Counted from the stretch's first letter, positions 6,682-15,449 are shown. The stretch: 48,527 nt of DNA from JBCCAG01 sp050330955 (GCA_050330955.1 JBHJHJ010000190.1:1-48527), one strand, 5' to 3'. Numbers and translations are program-made. Notes: generated by a model not told the origin, from the sequence alone.

Positions 6682-8226
6682 TTTTGCCAAGGAGAGCTGC
6701 GTATCAACGGTGCCCCCGCCACTGTAAGCACCTACGTTAGGGAAGACAGCGACTTTTTATCGCTGTTTCCCCACCGATACGACTTTCTGTACGCTGAGCA
6801 TGTCACCCCAGGCCAGCGCCCCAACTGGAAGACCGAACATCGCTACCCCCTCAGCGATCGCCTTATTGACCAAGGCAATCACCTTTTAGGCGTTCGATTT
6901 GGGGCCACCACCTACTACAGTCTTTTAGATATCGACAGTACGAGTCAGTACCATCCAGAGCGCGATCCTCAAGGGATAGGCCGAATTCTCAGTGCGCTGG
7001 AGCCTTTAGGCTTAGTGGCCTATCTGGCCTGCACGTCGAGCTACAGCGGTGGGCTGCATCTCTACTTCCCCCTCGAAACTGCTCAGTCTTCCCAACGTCT
7101 TGCCCACGCCATGAAGGGGCTGCTTCTCCAGGCCGGCTTGACCCTAGCGCCAGGGCAGCTCGAACTGTTTCCCAATCCGCGCCCCTATTCTCAGGGCAAG
7201 ACCCTCTTCAATGGCCACCGCTTACCCCTACAGACGGGGAGCTATCTGCTCAATCCAGACTTCCAGCCTATTTGGACCAGCCCGGAGCGCTTTGTCGCTC
7301 AGTGGCAGCAGTGTGCCGCTCAAAACGATGTGACCGCTGCTTCGCTACGCCGAGTTCTAAAGCAGCAGCGGCGACAGTACATTGTCTCCGGAAAGGCCAA
7401 TAAGTTTCTAAACGATCTCAATGCGGATATTGAGCCTGGTTGGACGGGTCCCTCGCAGACGAACTACATCCTGGGTAGAATTGCGCTTCGTACTTACGTC
7501 TTTGGCCATGTGCTGTCGGGTGGATCGCCTCTAGCAGGGGCCGCATTAGCTGAGCGCATTGTGGCGATCGCTCGCGCTTTGCCGGGTTATGAGGACTGGT
7601 GTCAGCACAAGCATGAAATCCAGGACCGGGCAGTGGATTGGGGGAGATGCGTCGAGAATAGTAAGTACTATCCCTATGGGTTTAGTAAAACGTCTAAGAC
7701 CGCAGTAGATGAAGCGGTAGAGAAACGGAACTGGAATCAGGAGCAGTTCTCTCAGACCGCAGAAAAAATCAAAGCAGCAGTCCAAGATCTAATTCAAACG
7801 GGATTGCCCACTGGTACGACTGCTCGGTTTAAGGCGTTGCTCACTTATGGTATTGGTGGCGGCTCTCTCTATCGGCACAAAGAACTTTGGCATCCAGATT
7901 ATCTATCGGAATCTTTTAGTTCTACCTCAGGTCGGCAGAGTGTTGAGACACTAGTTGAGATAAAAGAGGAATTAGATCCTTCTCAGTCGGAAACAGTAGC
8001 TCCAACAACCCCAACAGCTCACAACAGTTGTGCAAGCTTATTCCCCCCTTCAGGTGGTAATCTCCCGCTCTGCCCAGATCGTAGCCCGTCGAAGCTGGTT
8101 AAAAATGGCGGTAATCCCTACTCAGACTGGAATCTGGTCTCTGAGCTGAAATTGCGCTCTCAGCTTCCCCACAAAGCCCGCTTTCTACGGCAGTGGCGAT
8201 CGCGCCAGCGGGTATCCACGGGATAG
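6682..8226 (+). CDS. Archaeo-eukaryotic primase (AEP)-like protein, start codon unresolved
   Basis: An open frame of 514 codons runs from just after an in-frame TGA at 6679. It contains AEP-type catalytic landmarks. The acidic pair lies in YYSLLDID (Asp83 and Asp85, counting from 6682). SGGLHLYF carries His126. QLELFPN (Glu161) is followed by NGHRLPL, which matches the ExFPK...N-x-LPL pattern of TOTE-type primases. The N-terminal FCQGELRINGAPATV looks like genuine family sequence, yet no ATG, GTG or TTG precedes it after the TGA; the first standard start is GTG 7015, which would discard the DxD motif. An AAGGAG box at 6689 could serve a rare ATC start at 6703. The family appears cyanobacterial and uncharacterised. 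A role in priming or polymerisation is inference. Confidence 0.65.
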   Translation, partial: FCQGELRINGAPATVSTYVREDSDFLSLFPHRYDFLYAEHVTPGQRPNWKTEHRYPLSDRLIDQGNHLLGVRFGATTYYSLLDIDSTSQYHPERDPQGIGRILSALEPLGLVAYLACTSSYSGGLHLYFPLETAQSSQRLAHAMKGLLLQAGLTLAPGQLELFPNPRPYSQGKTLFNGHRLPLQTGSYLLNPDFQPIWTSPERFVAQWQQCAAQNDVTAASLRRVLKQQRRQYIVSGKANKFLNDLNADIEPGWTGPSQTNYILGRIALRTYVFGHVLSGGSPLAGAALAERIVAIARALPGYEDWCQHKHEIQDRAVDWGRCVENSKYYPYGFSKTSKTAVDEAVEKRNWNQEQFSQTAEKIKAAVQDLIQTGLPTGTTARFKALLTYGIGGGSLYRHKELWHPDYLSESFSSTSGRQSVETLVEIKEELDPSQSETVAPTTPTAHNSCASLFPPSGGNLPLCPDRSPSKLVKNGGNPYSDWNLVSELKLRSQLPHKARFLRQWRSRQRVSTG

Positions 8227-8335
8227 CAGTGGTGTGCATGGCGGAGGTCATGTTTAGAAGATATCTTTATAGAGCTGACGGGGCGAAATCTCAACTGGGA
8301 TTGTCTCGTCTCGGTGACTAGCGAGCTGAGTTTCC

Positions 8336-8818
8336 ATGGCGCTGACGGATAAGATTGAGGCGATTCTATATCTGAAGGGACAGCCGCTGTCGGTGGCGCA
8401 AATCGCAGAGTATGCCGGCTGCGATCGCAAGCAGGCCAAGGCGGCACTGAATGACCTGATGGCTCGCTACGCTGAGCGTGAGGGGGCGTTAGAGGTGGCT
8501 AAGGTTGAATCGGGGTACTGCCTCCAGCTGCGGGAGGCCTACCAGAGTCTAGTGGAGACCCTGGTACCGGTGGACCTGGGGGTGGGGGCGCTGCGGACCC
8601 TGGCGGCGATCGCCCTCAATGGGCCGATTGTTCAAACTGAGCTAATTGATCTGCGAGGTTCGGGGGCCTACCAGCATGTGCAAGAGCTGGTGAGTCTGGG
8701 GCTGGTGCGCAAGCGGCGTCAGTCTGACGGGCGATCTTTCTGGCTGCAGGTGACCGAAAAATTTTATCAATACTTCCAGGTGGACAAGCTCCCAGCGCCC
8801 TTCGACCGTCCTGCCTAG
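8336..8818 (+). CDS. scpB: Segregation and condensation protein ScpB
   Basis: A 160-residue protein from ATG 8336 with two winged-helix modules. The N-terminal one (about 1-75) opens with the family-typical IEAILYLKGQPLSVAQIAE. The second (about 80-150) contains LRTLAAIALNGPIVQTELIDLRG and the GLVRKRRQSDGRSFWLQVTEKF strand-wing. ScpB dimerises and, with ScpA, forms the kleisin regulatory part of the bacterial SMC condensin that organises and segregates chromosomes. At 160 residues it is on the short side but complete. scpA is not adjacent, which is common in cyanobacteria. It lies 110 bp after the primase-like gene and 100 bp before the DUF760 gene, all on the plus strand. Confidence 0.9.
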   Translation: MALTDKIEAILYLKGQPLSVAQIAEYAGCDRKQAKAALNDLMARYAEREGALEVAKVESGYCLQLREAYQSLVETLVPVDLGVGALRTLAAIALNGPIVQTELIDLRGSGAYQHVQELVSLGLVRKRRQSDGRSFWLQVTEKFYQYFQVDKLPAPFDRPA

Positions 8819-8921
8819 CGTATGAAAAAACGATGAGGCTGTGATTTAGCCCTTGTTCGGGTGGGCAGACTTGTCTATATAGATGTAACAATAGGTATCA
8901 ACGTAGAGCAAATAGGCACTC

Positions 8922-9284
8922 ATGGTTTTCGATTCCAATAGCGCCAGCTTTTTTGAAGAATCTGATGACGAGAATCAGGCCAATCAGCTATTGCAATATA
9001 TGCAGCACCAGCCACCAGAGGTGCTGGCCCGCGTCGCGAAAACCGTGACGGCAGACATTAAGCAGATTGTTTCACAGAACGTCCAAGGCTTGGTTGGGGT
9101 GCTCCCCAACGAGGCGTTCAACATTCAGGTGACTACAGATAAGGAGAATTTGGCCAGTCTGCTTGCTTCAGCAATGATGACAGGCTACTTCCTGCGCCGC
9201 ATGGAGCAGCGTATGGAGCTAGAAGATGGCGTGACGGATGCGGTGCGGTTTTCGACCCGCGAGCCCAGCGATGCCGAAGACTGA
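8922..9284 (+). CDS. DUF760 domain protein
   Basis: A 120-residue protein from ATG 8922. The segment LLQYMQHQPPEVLARVAK, the middle stretch IKQIVSQNVQGLVGVLP and the end LASAMMTGYFLRRMEQRMELE are characteristic of DUF760, a family found in cyanobacteria and plastid-bearing plants. Its biochemical role was long unknown; some plant members have been linked to chloroplast protein turnover. It has no signal peptide or membrane helix, so it should be cytosolic. The N-terminus is acidic and variable (EESDDE). The last codons and the stop lie inside a 14 bp perfect hairpin (9262-9298). It converges with htrA. Confidence 0.85.
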   Translation: MVFDSNSASFFEESDDENQANQLLQYMQHQPPEVLARVAKTVTADIKQIVSQNVQGLVGVLPNEAFNIQVTTDKENLASLLASAMMTGYFLRRMEQRMELEDGVTDAVRFSTREPSDAED

Positions 9285-9298
9285 GGCATCGCTGGGCT
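9262..9298. terminator. 14 bp perfect stem-loop spanning the DUF760 stop codon
   Basis: AGCCCAGCGATGCC (9262-9275) pairs perfectly with GGCATCGCTGGGCT (9285-9298) around a 9-base loop that ends in the TGA stop (9282-9284). It lies between the convergent DUF760 and htrA genes. There is no T-run immediately after the stem on either strand, so it is not a textbook intrinsic terminator, but its position and stability suggest termination or 3' end protection for both transcripts. Confidence 0.6.
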
Positions 9299-9344
9299 AG
9301 ACATGCATTTTGTAGGGATACGGCGGTGCCTTACCCCTTGCCGC

Positions 9345-10529
9345 CTAATTTGGCAGCGCGGTAGGCCGCAGCTCAATGGTCATCAGCTCACCTTCCCGGT
9401 CAACCTCAAGGCTCAGCGCTTTGCCGATGTCGCTAGCCTCAACCTGATCTTGAACGTCTTGAGCAGTCACCACCTTAGATCCATCGATGGATAAAATCAC
9501 GTCACCTTTCTGCATGCCGGCGGCAGCAGCGGGGGTGTTGGGCATAATGCGTAGAATCAGAACCCCCGCTTCAGGGTTGATTGTGAGGCCCCACGGATTA
9601 TCTTCGTTGAACTGTCGCTTCGTGTCCGCTGACAGCTCGACCATCTGAATGCCAATGTAGGGGTGCTGCACCTCCCCATTGGAGAATAGTTCTTCAGCAA
9701 TGCGGGAGGCGGTTTCGATGGGAATGGCGAAGCCGAGGCCTTGAGCGTCGGCGCGAATAGCGGTATTGATGCCGATGACCTCGCCTCGATCGTTGAGCAG
9801 CGGACCCCCTGAATTACCGGGGTTGATGGCGGCATCGGTTTGAATAAAGCGTACCCGCTTGTTGGGAATCCCAACCTGGGAACTTGAGCGCTCAAGGGCG
9901 CTGATAATGCCTGCTGTGACGGTGTTATCTAGACCCAGAGGGTTACCGATGGCGATCGCCCACTGCCCCGGAACCAGGTCTTCTGAGCTGCCGAGGGTGA
10001 CTGCGGGCAGGTTTTCGGCCTCAATCTTGATCACAGCGACGTCAGTCACTGGGTCTGCGCCCATCACCCGTCCGTCAAAGGTCCGTCCGTCCTTGAGGGT
10101 GACCTCGACGCTGTCGGCGTCATCAACCACGTGAGCATTGGTGACGACCTTGCCGTCTGCGCTCAGAATAAAGCCTGAGCCGGTTCCCCGCTCAACGCGC
10201 TCGGGGGTCGGCGTCTCTTCCCCGAAGAAGCGGCGAAACATTGGATTTTGAAACGCGCTCGGGAGACGGCTGGAAACGGTGCGGGCAGAGTCGATGCGGA
10301 CCACCGCAGGACCAACCTGCTCCGCCGCTGCAGCAATGAAATTAGAATCGCGGTTCTGTGGAGGAGGGAGCTGAGCCAGAGACGCCGGACTTGCTGTAAG
10401 GGACGGAGCGGGTTGGAGAGGCTGTATGGCCTGCTGCGGGACTCGCTGCGCATGGCTGACGCCGAGGCCAACACTGCCGCCGACTATGAAGGCGGCTAAA
10501 ATCTGCAGCTTCCTTGAAAAGATACCCAT
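9345..10529 (-). CDS. HtrA/Deg family serine protease (HhoA/HhoB/HtrA type)
   Basis: 394 residues from ATG 10529; a TTG three codons earlier is less likely. A hydrophobic N-terminal segment (ILAAFIVGGSVGLGVSHAQ) anchors or exports it, followed by a Pro/Gln-rich linker. The trypsin-like domain has a complete triad: His133 in VTNAHVV, Asp163 in TDVAVI and Ser240 in NPGNSGGPL. One PDZ domain follows (about 285-385, with AAAAGMQKGDVILSIDG). Cyanobacteria carry three Deg proteases (HtrA, HhoA, HhoB) that degrade damaged proteins in the periplasm and thylakoid lumen; which one this is cannot be settled by eye. It is divergent from the LysM/M23 gene, with 241 bp between them. Confidence 0.93.
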   Translation of the reverse strand: MGIFSRKLQILAAFIVGGSVGLGVSHAQRVPQQAIQPLQPAPSLTASPASLAQLPPPQNRDSNFIAAAAEQVGPAVVRIDSARTVSSRLPSAFQNPMFRRFFGEETPTPERVERGTGSGFILSADGKVVTNAHVVDDADSVEVTLKDGRTFDGRVMGADPVTDVAVIKIEAENLPAVTLGSSEDLVPGQWAIAIGNPLGLDNTVTAGIISALERSSSQVGIPNKRVRFIQTDAAINPGNSGGPLLNDRGEVIGINTAIRADAQGLGFAIPIETASRIAEELFSNGEVQHPYIGIQMVELSADTKRQFNEDNPWGLTINPEAGVLILRIMPNTPAAAAGMQKGDVILSIDGSKVVTAQDVQDQVEASDIGKALSLEVDREGELMTIELRPTALPN

Positions 10530-10770
10530 GGTGGTCAAATAGCGTCCGTAAGCGTGGTGTTCAGCAGCACTCTAATCCCCCTCTACCTTAGTGTAGCTGA
10601 GCTACCCTGGAAGATGACCAGTTTGCAAGACTTTATTGCGTCGCTCCGCCTGGGAAATCTATAGAAGAAGGTCGTTTCAATCGACAGGGTCCAAAATTTC
10701 CGGATGAACGTCCCTCAGCATTGGAGCGAAGGGAAGGGGCTCCGGCACATTTTCTCAATTTAAGTCTTCC

Positions 10771-11679
10771 ATGTTCAGTTCCTACAAAACCCGTTGCTTC
10801 AGCATGCCATCTGGCCTGTGGTCCACCATTAGGCAGCTGTCCTACCTCGCGGCGATCGCCGCTGTGGTTTGGCCCCATTCGGCCCGCGCAAACGACCCAA
10901 GCGCCGACAATGGTTGTCCGCCGCCAGTGCTCTCTCGCCTGGTTGAGCACCGGGTCGCCTCTGGTGAAACCCTAGAGTCCATCGCCAACGACTACGCGCT
11001 GCTACCTGCCACCTTGATTGGTTTCAACCGCGATTTGGCCAGCCGCTCCCCGGCCCAGGGAATGACCCTGCAGATTCCGCCCTACAACGGCATCGTCACG
11101 CGGCCCAGCCCAGGCATGACCTGGCAAGACCTGGGTGAGCGATACAGCGTGCGGCCAGATGTGCTCTTTGAACTCAACGGCTGCCAGGAGATGGGTGAGG
11201 TGGTGTTTGTTCCGGGGGTGAACTGGTCTCCTCAGGCGGGCCGTGCGCCCCGGTCCACTCGTCTGCCCGGCTATCCCTTACCCGAGACGGCTGCCGTCAT
11301 TATGGACTACGGCTGGCGCGTGAGTGCGGCTCAAGACGACGTTGCGTTTCACAGTGGCGTTGACCTAGAGGCGGCTGCGGGGACGCCAGTGCTGGCCGTG
11401 GACAGCGGTACGGTGGCTTTTGCTGGCGAGCAGGGCAGCTACGGCAATTTGGTTGTGATTAATCACAGCGATGGGCTGCAGAGCCGCTACGCCCAGCTTG
11501 GGGAGATTCAGGTGAGGGTTGGACAGTCTGTCCGCCAGGGAGAGGCGATCGCTACCTCCGGGCAATCAGCCGCCGTCTCTCCCCATTTGCACTTTGAGGT
11601 GCGCGAGAATTCTGACATGGGCTGGGTGGCGCAGGACCCGTCTAACTACGTTGAGAATATGCGCATGTTCAGCCGCTAG
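10771..11679 (+). CDS. Secreted LysM and M23 peptidase domain protein
   Basis: 302 residues from ATG 10771; ATG 10804 is an alternative. A signal peptide ends near AANDP (LAAIAAVVWPHSARA). Two LysM-like units follow (about 58-103 starting EHRVASGETLESIA, and 110-150), which bind peptidoglycan. The M23 metallopeptidase domain covers about 180-295, with zinc ligands His194 and Asp198 (HSGVD) and HLH at 272-274 (SPHLHFEV). The catalytic set is therefore complete, and the protein should be an active murein hydrolase in the periplasm, cutting peptide cross-links. It converges with the glycosyltransferase gene, leaving only 6 bp. Confidence 0.92.
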   Translation: MFSSYKTRCFSMPSGLWSTIRQLSYLAAIAAVVWPHSARANDPSADNGCPPPVLSRLVEHRVASGETLESIANDYALLPATLIGFNRDLASRSPAQGMTLQIPPYNGIVTRPSPGMTWQDLGERYSVRPDVLFELNGCQEMGEVVFVPGVNWSPQAGRAPRSTRLPGYPLPETAAVIMDYGWRVSAAQDDVAFHSGVDLEAAAGTPVLAVDSGTVAFAGEQGSYGNLVVINHSDGLQSRYAQLGEIQVRVGQSVRQGEAIATSGQSAAVSPHLHFEVRENSDMGWVAQDPSNYVENMRMFSR

Positions 11680-11685
11680 TGCAGG

Positions 11686-13464
11686 TTAGCTGCTGGAGCG
11701 CTGGGTGCGACGAGATTGGCAGCGAAAGAGCTGGTAAGGAAAGCCGATACGGTTGAAGCGCTCTGGCACAATGGTGCAGCGGGCCTGCTCGCTGGTCTGG
11801 GTGCGCAGCCGCAGGCGGTTGGGATAATCTTTGGTTTTCATGCCGGGGGAGGCCACTACCCAGAGATTGAGGGGGATCGGCAAATCGGGCCGCAGCTGCG
11901 GAAACCGTCGCCATACAGGTCCATAGCCCCCCTCGCGGTAGATGAATGCGATCGCCGCCTCGCCCTGGGCATGGCGGCGCAGCTCGCGGGCAAAGCTCAG
12001 ACCCAAGGCTACCTCCTGTAGAGACTGGTAGCTGACGCTGAGCAACACGGGCGTTCCCGGCTCAAAGGCGATATCTTGGGCCACTCGACTGGGGTAGAAC
12101 CCTTTTTGAAACACCCAGCCGTTGACGACGAGCAGGCTACTGATCGTCCCCGCCAGAAGGGCAGCGGCAAGTGGAGCGCGCATCCAGCGAGACTTGAACT
12201 TTGAGTTTGAGCGCGGCGCTGTGGCTGAGGACTGGGTCAATCCAGCGGCGACTAGGATAACCAGGCCAGGATAGTACACAAAGTTATAGCGGGGGATGGC
12301 GGTGATGTCTTTGTCTAGGACGTAGACGATCGCCAAAAACTGCAGCAGCACCACCGCGACAAACGCTGCAATCAGACGAATCGAGGCGGAGTGGCGCAGT
12401 TGCCACAGACCTTGACCGACTGACCAGCCGATGAGCGCACCCACGGCTAGCATGGCCACTGCGGCTGGAATGGCGATCGCCAGCGGCTGGGTCTCAATGG
12501 GCAGGGCCACAACGGACAGAATCCAGCCCATGGGAATCTGATACAGCGGCGCAAGGCGATCGCGCCAATCTGGATTGTAGGGGGTGAGCCAGTCGGTTTC
12601 GGGGCGGCTGAGATGGCCTAGCATGGTGGGGAGCCAGGGTAGATAGCCCAGGGCAATGACTAGGAGACTGAGGAATAAATCCCGCAGGTAGACAGGCATC
12701 TGCGGCGGTGCAGGGATCGTGAGCCGTGCCCGCCACCGCTGCCCCATCCAAGCGGTGAGGGCGATCGCCTGAGCCGTCACGGTCAGCAGAAAAAAATAGT
12801 GCACATAGAGGCCAACGCCATTAACCAGAATCCAAGCCCCTAGAATTCCCCGCACCGCCCAAGGGCGTGCGCCCCTGCTGATGGCCTGCTGCAGATGTAG
12901 GCATAGCGCTAGGGCAATGGCAATTAGGACCATGGGCAGGGTATAGTGGCGTGCCTCCTGGGAGAGATAGACCGCGAACGGCGAGACCGTAATCAGGGCA
13001 GCAGTCGTCAGGCCCACCTGTGGTGACACCGCCAGCTGCCCCAGCCAGTACCCCAGCGGGACCATCAGACTGCCCACCAAGGCCGGCAGCGCTCTCAGCG
13101 CCCATACCCAGTTGTTATAGGGCTCCAACCACCCCATCCAGCGGTACATCAGGCAGAAGAACAGGGGTGGGTGTACCGACTGGGTGGCTACCGTTTCAGC
13201 AATTTGCCCGCAGGAGAGCCCAGGCCGATAGGTGAACACCGTCTCGAGCTGCGCCAGGGGAAAAGCCTGGTTGAGGGGGACATCCTCCAGCCGTCGCCCC
13301 AGGCTGAACAGGGCGGCAATGACTTCATCGAGCCAAAGGGGTTTATCCCCGAGGTGCCACAGCCGCAGCCCAGCGCCGGCCAGGGTTAAGAGCATCAGGG
13401 TAGGGAAAACGGCTTTTGAAGGATGGGGCACGGCGCGCTGGGTAGACCTGTCGGGAATTGGCAT
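11686..13464 (-). CDS. GT-C fold membrane glycosyltransferase (GT39/ArnT-like)
   Basis: 592 residues from ATG 13464. About ten to twelve hydrophobic helices alternate with short loops. The first outer loop carries PLWLDEVIAALFSLGRR (about 38-54), whose Asp-Glu pair is the catalytic signature of GT-C glycosyltransferases that use polyprenyl-phosphate sugars, such as protein O-mannosyltransferases and ArnT. A second typical feature is VYLSQEARHY (about 163-172), which corresponds to the QEAR-type segment of cyanobacterial family members. A soluble C-terminal domain of about 150 residues ends the protein. It probably transfers a sugar to a lipid, glycan or protein on the periplasmic side; donor and acceptor are unknown. 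Confidence 0.85.
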   Translation of the reverse strand: MPIPDRSTQRAVPHPSKAVFPTLMLLTLAGAGLRLWHLGDKPLWLDEVIAALFSLGRRLEDVPLNQAFPLAQLETVFTYRPGLSCGQIAETVATQSVHPPLFFCLMYRWMGWLEPYNNWVWALRALPALVGSLMVPLGYWLGQLAVSPQVGLTTAALITVSPFAVYLSQEARHYTLPMVLIAIALALCLHLQQAISRGARPWAVRGILGAWILVNGVGLYVHYFFLLTVTAQAIALTAWMGQRWRARLTIPAPPQMPVYLRDLFLSLLVIALGYLPWLPTMLGHLSRPETDWLTPYNPDWRDRLAPLYQIPMGWILSVVALPIETQPLAIAIPAAVAMLAVGALIGWSVGQGLWQLRHSASIRLIAAFVAVVLLQFLAIVYVLDKDITAIPRYNFVYYPGLVILVAAGLTQSSATAPRSNSKFKSRWMRAPLAAALLAGTISSLLVVNGWVFQKGFYPSRVAQDIAFEPGTPVLLSVSYQSLQEVALGLSFARELRRHAQGEAAIAFIYREGGYGPVWRRFPQLRPDLPIPLNLWVVASPGMKTKDYPNRLRLRTQTSEQARCTIVPERFNRIGFPYQLFRCQSRRTQRSSS

Positions 13465-13532
13465 GGCCTGGTGGCGGGTTGGCTGGACCCAAAACAGGAT
13501 AACGTGAATAGAGTAATTGCCATCTAAAACCC

Positions 13533-14045
13533 ATGCCTCCGGTCTCCGGTTTGTATACCCTGCCCGCCCTGCAGCAGGCGATCGCCGCCCATCCCCAGCG
13601 GTGGCGCCCCCTGGTGCTCACCAACGGCTGCTTCGACCTGCTGCATGTGGGCCATGTGCGCTACCTGGAAGCAGCCCGGGCCCTGGGGATGTCTTTGGTG
13701 GTTGGCCTCAACAGCGATCGCTCTGTGCGACAGATTAAGCCCGCTTCAGCAGGCAAGCCCGCCCGACCCATTGTGCCCGAGCAGGGGCGAGCCGAGGTTT
13801 TGGCGGCGCTCCAGGCGGTGGATGCGGTGGTCCTGTTTTCAGAACCAACGGCGACGGCTTTGGTGAAGGCGCTGCAGCCGAATATCTACGCTAAAGGGGG
13901 GGACTACCAAATCGAAACCCTGCCGGAAGCCTCGGCGGTGATGGCCTACGGCGGGCGAGTTGAGCTGATTGAAATTGAAGTTCCCGCCTCCACGACCGCT
14001 ATCGTAGAGCGGATTCTTGAGGCTTGCGATCGCCCTGCAAGATAG
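13533..14045 (+). CDS. rfaE2: RfaE2-like cytidylyltransferase-family nucleotidyltransferase
   Basis: 170 residues from ATG 13533. TNGCFDLLHVGHVRYLEAAR (about 31-50) contains the HxGH nucleotide-binding signature (HVGH), and VGLNSDRSVRQIK follows it as in the adenylyltransferase domain of HldE. In LPS biosynthesis this domain charges heptose 1-phosphate with AMP to give ADP-heptose. Here it is a stand-alone domain without the kinase half, as in many cyanobacteria. Later segments RPIVPEQGRAEVLAAL and YAKGGDY also fit. The glycosyltransferase gene lies divergently 68 bp away, which agrees with a cell-surface glycan context, though the exact sugar is not shown. Confidence 0.88.
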   Translation: MPPVSGLYTLPALQQAIAAHPQRWRPLVLTNGCFDLLHVGHVRYLEAARALGMSLVVGLNSDRSVRQIKPASAGKPARPIVPEQGRAEVLAALQAVDAVVLFSEPTATALVKALQPNIYAKGGDYQIETLPEASAVMAYGGRVELIEIEVPASTTAIVERILEACDRPAR

Positions 14046-14243
14046 TTAGCGCCCGCAGACCATAGCAGAGTGCCGATGCTAAGTATTGCGTTAACTGATG
14101 GCCTCGGGCGTTGAATCGGTATGAATACCCACTAAAATGAGGAGTGATTCCAGCCGCCATACCTCTACTTTCGATGCTTTGCGTCGATTGATTTTCAATC
14201 TGGTAGACATTCGGCGACAACCACTCGCTCTCGCCTCAACACG

Positions 14244-14996
14244 ATGAATGACTTGATTCCATCCACAACTGATGTTCCCGTTGAGACCTTATCAGCCGAT
14301 GCTGAGGGCGAAGTAAGTCTGCCACAGGATATTGTTGAGCAACTGCGCGATGGTGGCTTGAAGCAGCAGCTTCAGCTTATCGACACCATCGCGCAGGCAG
14401 GGCATCCGTCAGTGCTTATGGCGTTTCTGAAACAGCAGATGACCGAACCCCCGAACGCTACCCCTGCGGTAGGCTACGCCCTTCAAATGCTGTCTCAATC
14501 CTCGGCTTCGGGGGACGAGCTCGATGCGCTGGCCGACGCGCTGGTGCCGATGCCAAGCGATCGCCAAATTGACTATTGCCCCCTGCGGCAGCACCTTATG
14601 ACTCAGGATTTTCAGGCAGCGGATCGCGTCACCCTAGAGAAGCTATGCGAGCTGGCGGGCGCGGCGGCAGTCAAACGCAAGTGGCTGTACTTCTCAGAGG
14701 TCAATCAATTTCCCGTCGCTGATTTGACCACGATTGACCTGCTCTGGCGCATCTTTTCCCAGGGCAAATTTGGGTTTTCGGTGCAGCGCGACCTCTGGCT
14801 GAGCGTTGGGCAAAACTGGGGCCGACTGTGGCCCAAGATTGGCTGGCGTAGCGAAACCTGGACGCGCTATCCCGATGAATTCACCTGGAGTCTGTCGGCA
14901 CCGCGAGGCCACCTGCCGCTGTCAAATCAGCTCCGAGGTGTGCGGGCCATGGCGGCACTGATGAATCATCCCGCCTGGAATCCGCCACAGTCGTAA
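14244..14996 (+). CDS. GUN4 domain protein
   Basis: 250 residues from ATG 14244. The N-terminal half (about 30-95) is a helical ARM-like region (IVEQLRDGGLKQQLQLIDTIAQAG). The C-terminal half is the GUN4 fold: YCPLRQHLMTQDFQAAD, LTTIDLLWRIFSQGKFGFSVQRDLWL, and WPKIGWRSETWTRYPDEFTW followed by the LSAPRGHLP loop. GUN4 binds protoporphyrin and Mg-protoporphyrin and stimulates the ChlH subunit of Mg-chelatase, the first step committed to chlorophyll. The two-domain build matches Synechocystis Sll0558. Cyanobacteria also have other GUN4-domain proteins, so I leave the symbol empty, although this could be the true gun4. It is followed by glnB in the same direction. Confidence 0.85.
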   Translation: MNDLIPSTTDVPVETLSADAEGEVSLPQDIVEQLRDGGLKQQLQLIDTIAQAGHPSVLMAFLKQQMTEPPNATPAVGYALQMLSQSSASGDELDALADALVPMPSDRQIDYCPLRQHLMTQDFQAADRVTLEKLCELAGAAAVKRKWLYFSEVNQFPVADLTTIDLLWRIFSQGKFGFSVQRDLWLSVGQNWGRLWPKIGWRSETWTRYPDEFTWSLSAPRGHLPLSNQLRGVRAMAALMNHPAWNPPQS

Positions 14997-15110
14997 GAGG
15001 AGGGCAGTGAAACTGTATCTCTTGTAACAACCTGTGGGGGAAGGGCGGTGCTAGAAACGGTGAGATGATGGCGGTAGACTAGCCATCAGATGTGTAGGAG
15101 TAGGCAGCAG

Positions 15111-15449
15111 ATGAAGAAAATTGAAGCGATTATTCGTCCCTTTAAGCTAGATGAGGTCAAAATTGCCCTCGTCAATGCTGGGATTGTGGGGATGACTGTG
15201 TCAGAGGTACGCGGCTTTGGCCGCCAAAAGGGGCAGACTGAGCGATATCGGGGGTCGGAGTACACCGTCGAATTTCTACAAAAGCTCAAGGTTGAGATTG
15301 TGGTGGAAAACGCCCAGGCCGACATGGTAGTCGATAAAATCATTGCCGCCGCCCGCACTGGTGAAATTGGAGACGGCAAGATTTTTGTTTCGCCAGTCGA
15401 TGAAATCGTCCGAATTCGGACGGGCGAGCGAGACATTGAAGCAATCTAA
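15111..15449 (+). CDS. glnB: Nitrogen regulatory protein PII
   Basis: 112 residues, the canonical PII length. ATG 15111 is chosen because it gives the usual MKKIEAIIRPFKLDEVK start, with GTAGGAGT-like purine-rich sequence upstream. The T-loop GQTERYRGSEYTVEF holds Ser49, phosphorylated in cyanobacteria, and Tyr51. The B-loop TGEIGDGKIFV and the C-terminal VRIRTGERDIEAI are intact. PII trimers bind ATP/ADP and 2-oxoglutarate and steer nitrogen assimilation through partners such as NAGK and PipX. Transcription often depends on NtcA; I did not find a convincing GTA-N8-TAC site in the 115 bp upstream. Two palindromic repeat units follow the stop. Confidence 0.97.
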   Translation: MKKIEAIIRPFKLDEVKIALVNAGIVGMTVSEVRGFGRQKGQTERYRGSEYTVEFLQKLKVEIVVENAQADMVVDKIIAAARTGEIGDGKIFVSPVDEIVRIRTGERDIEAI

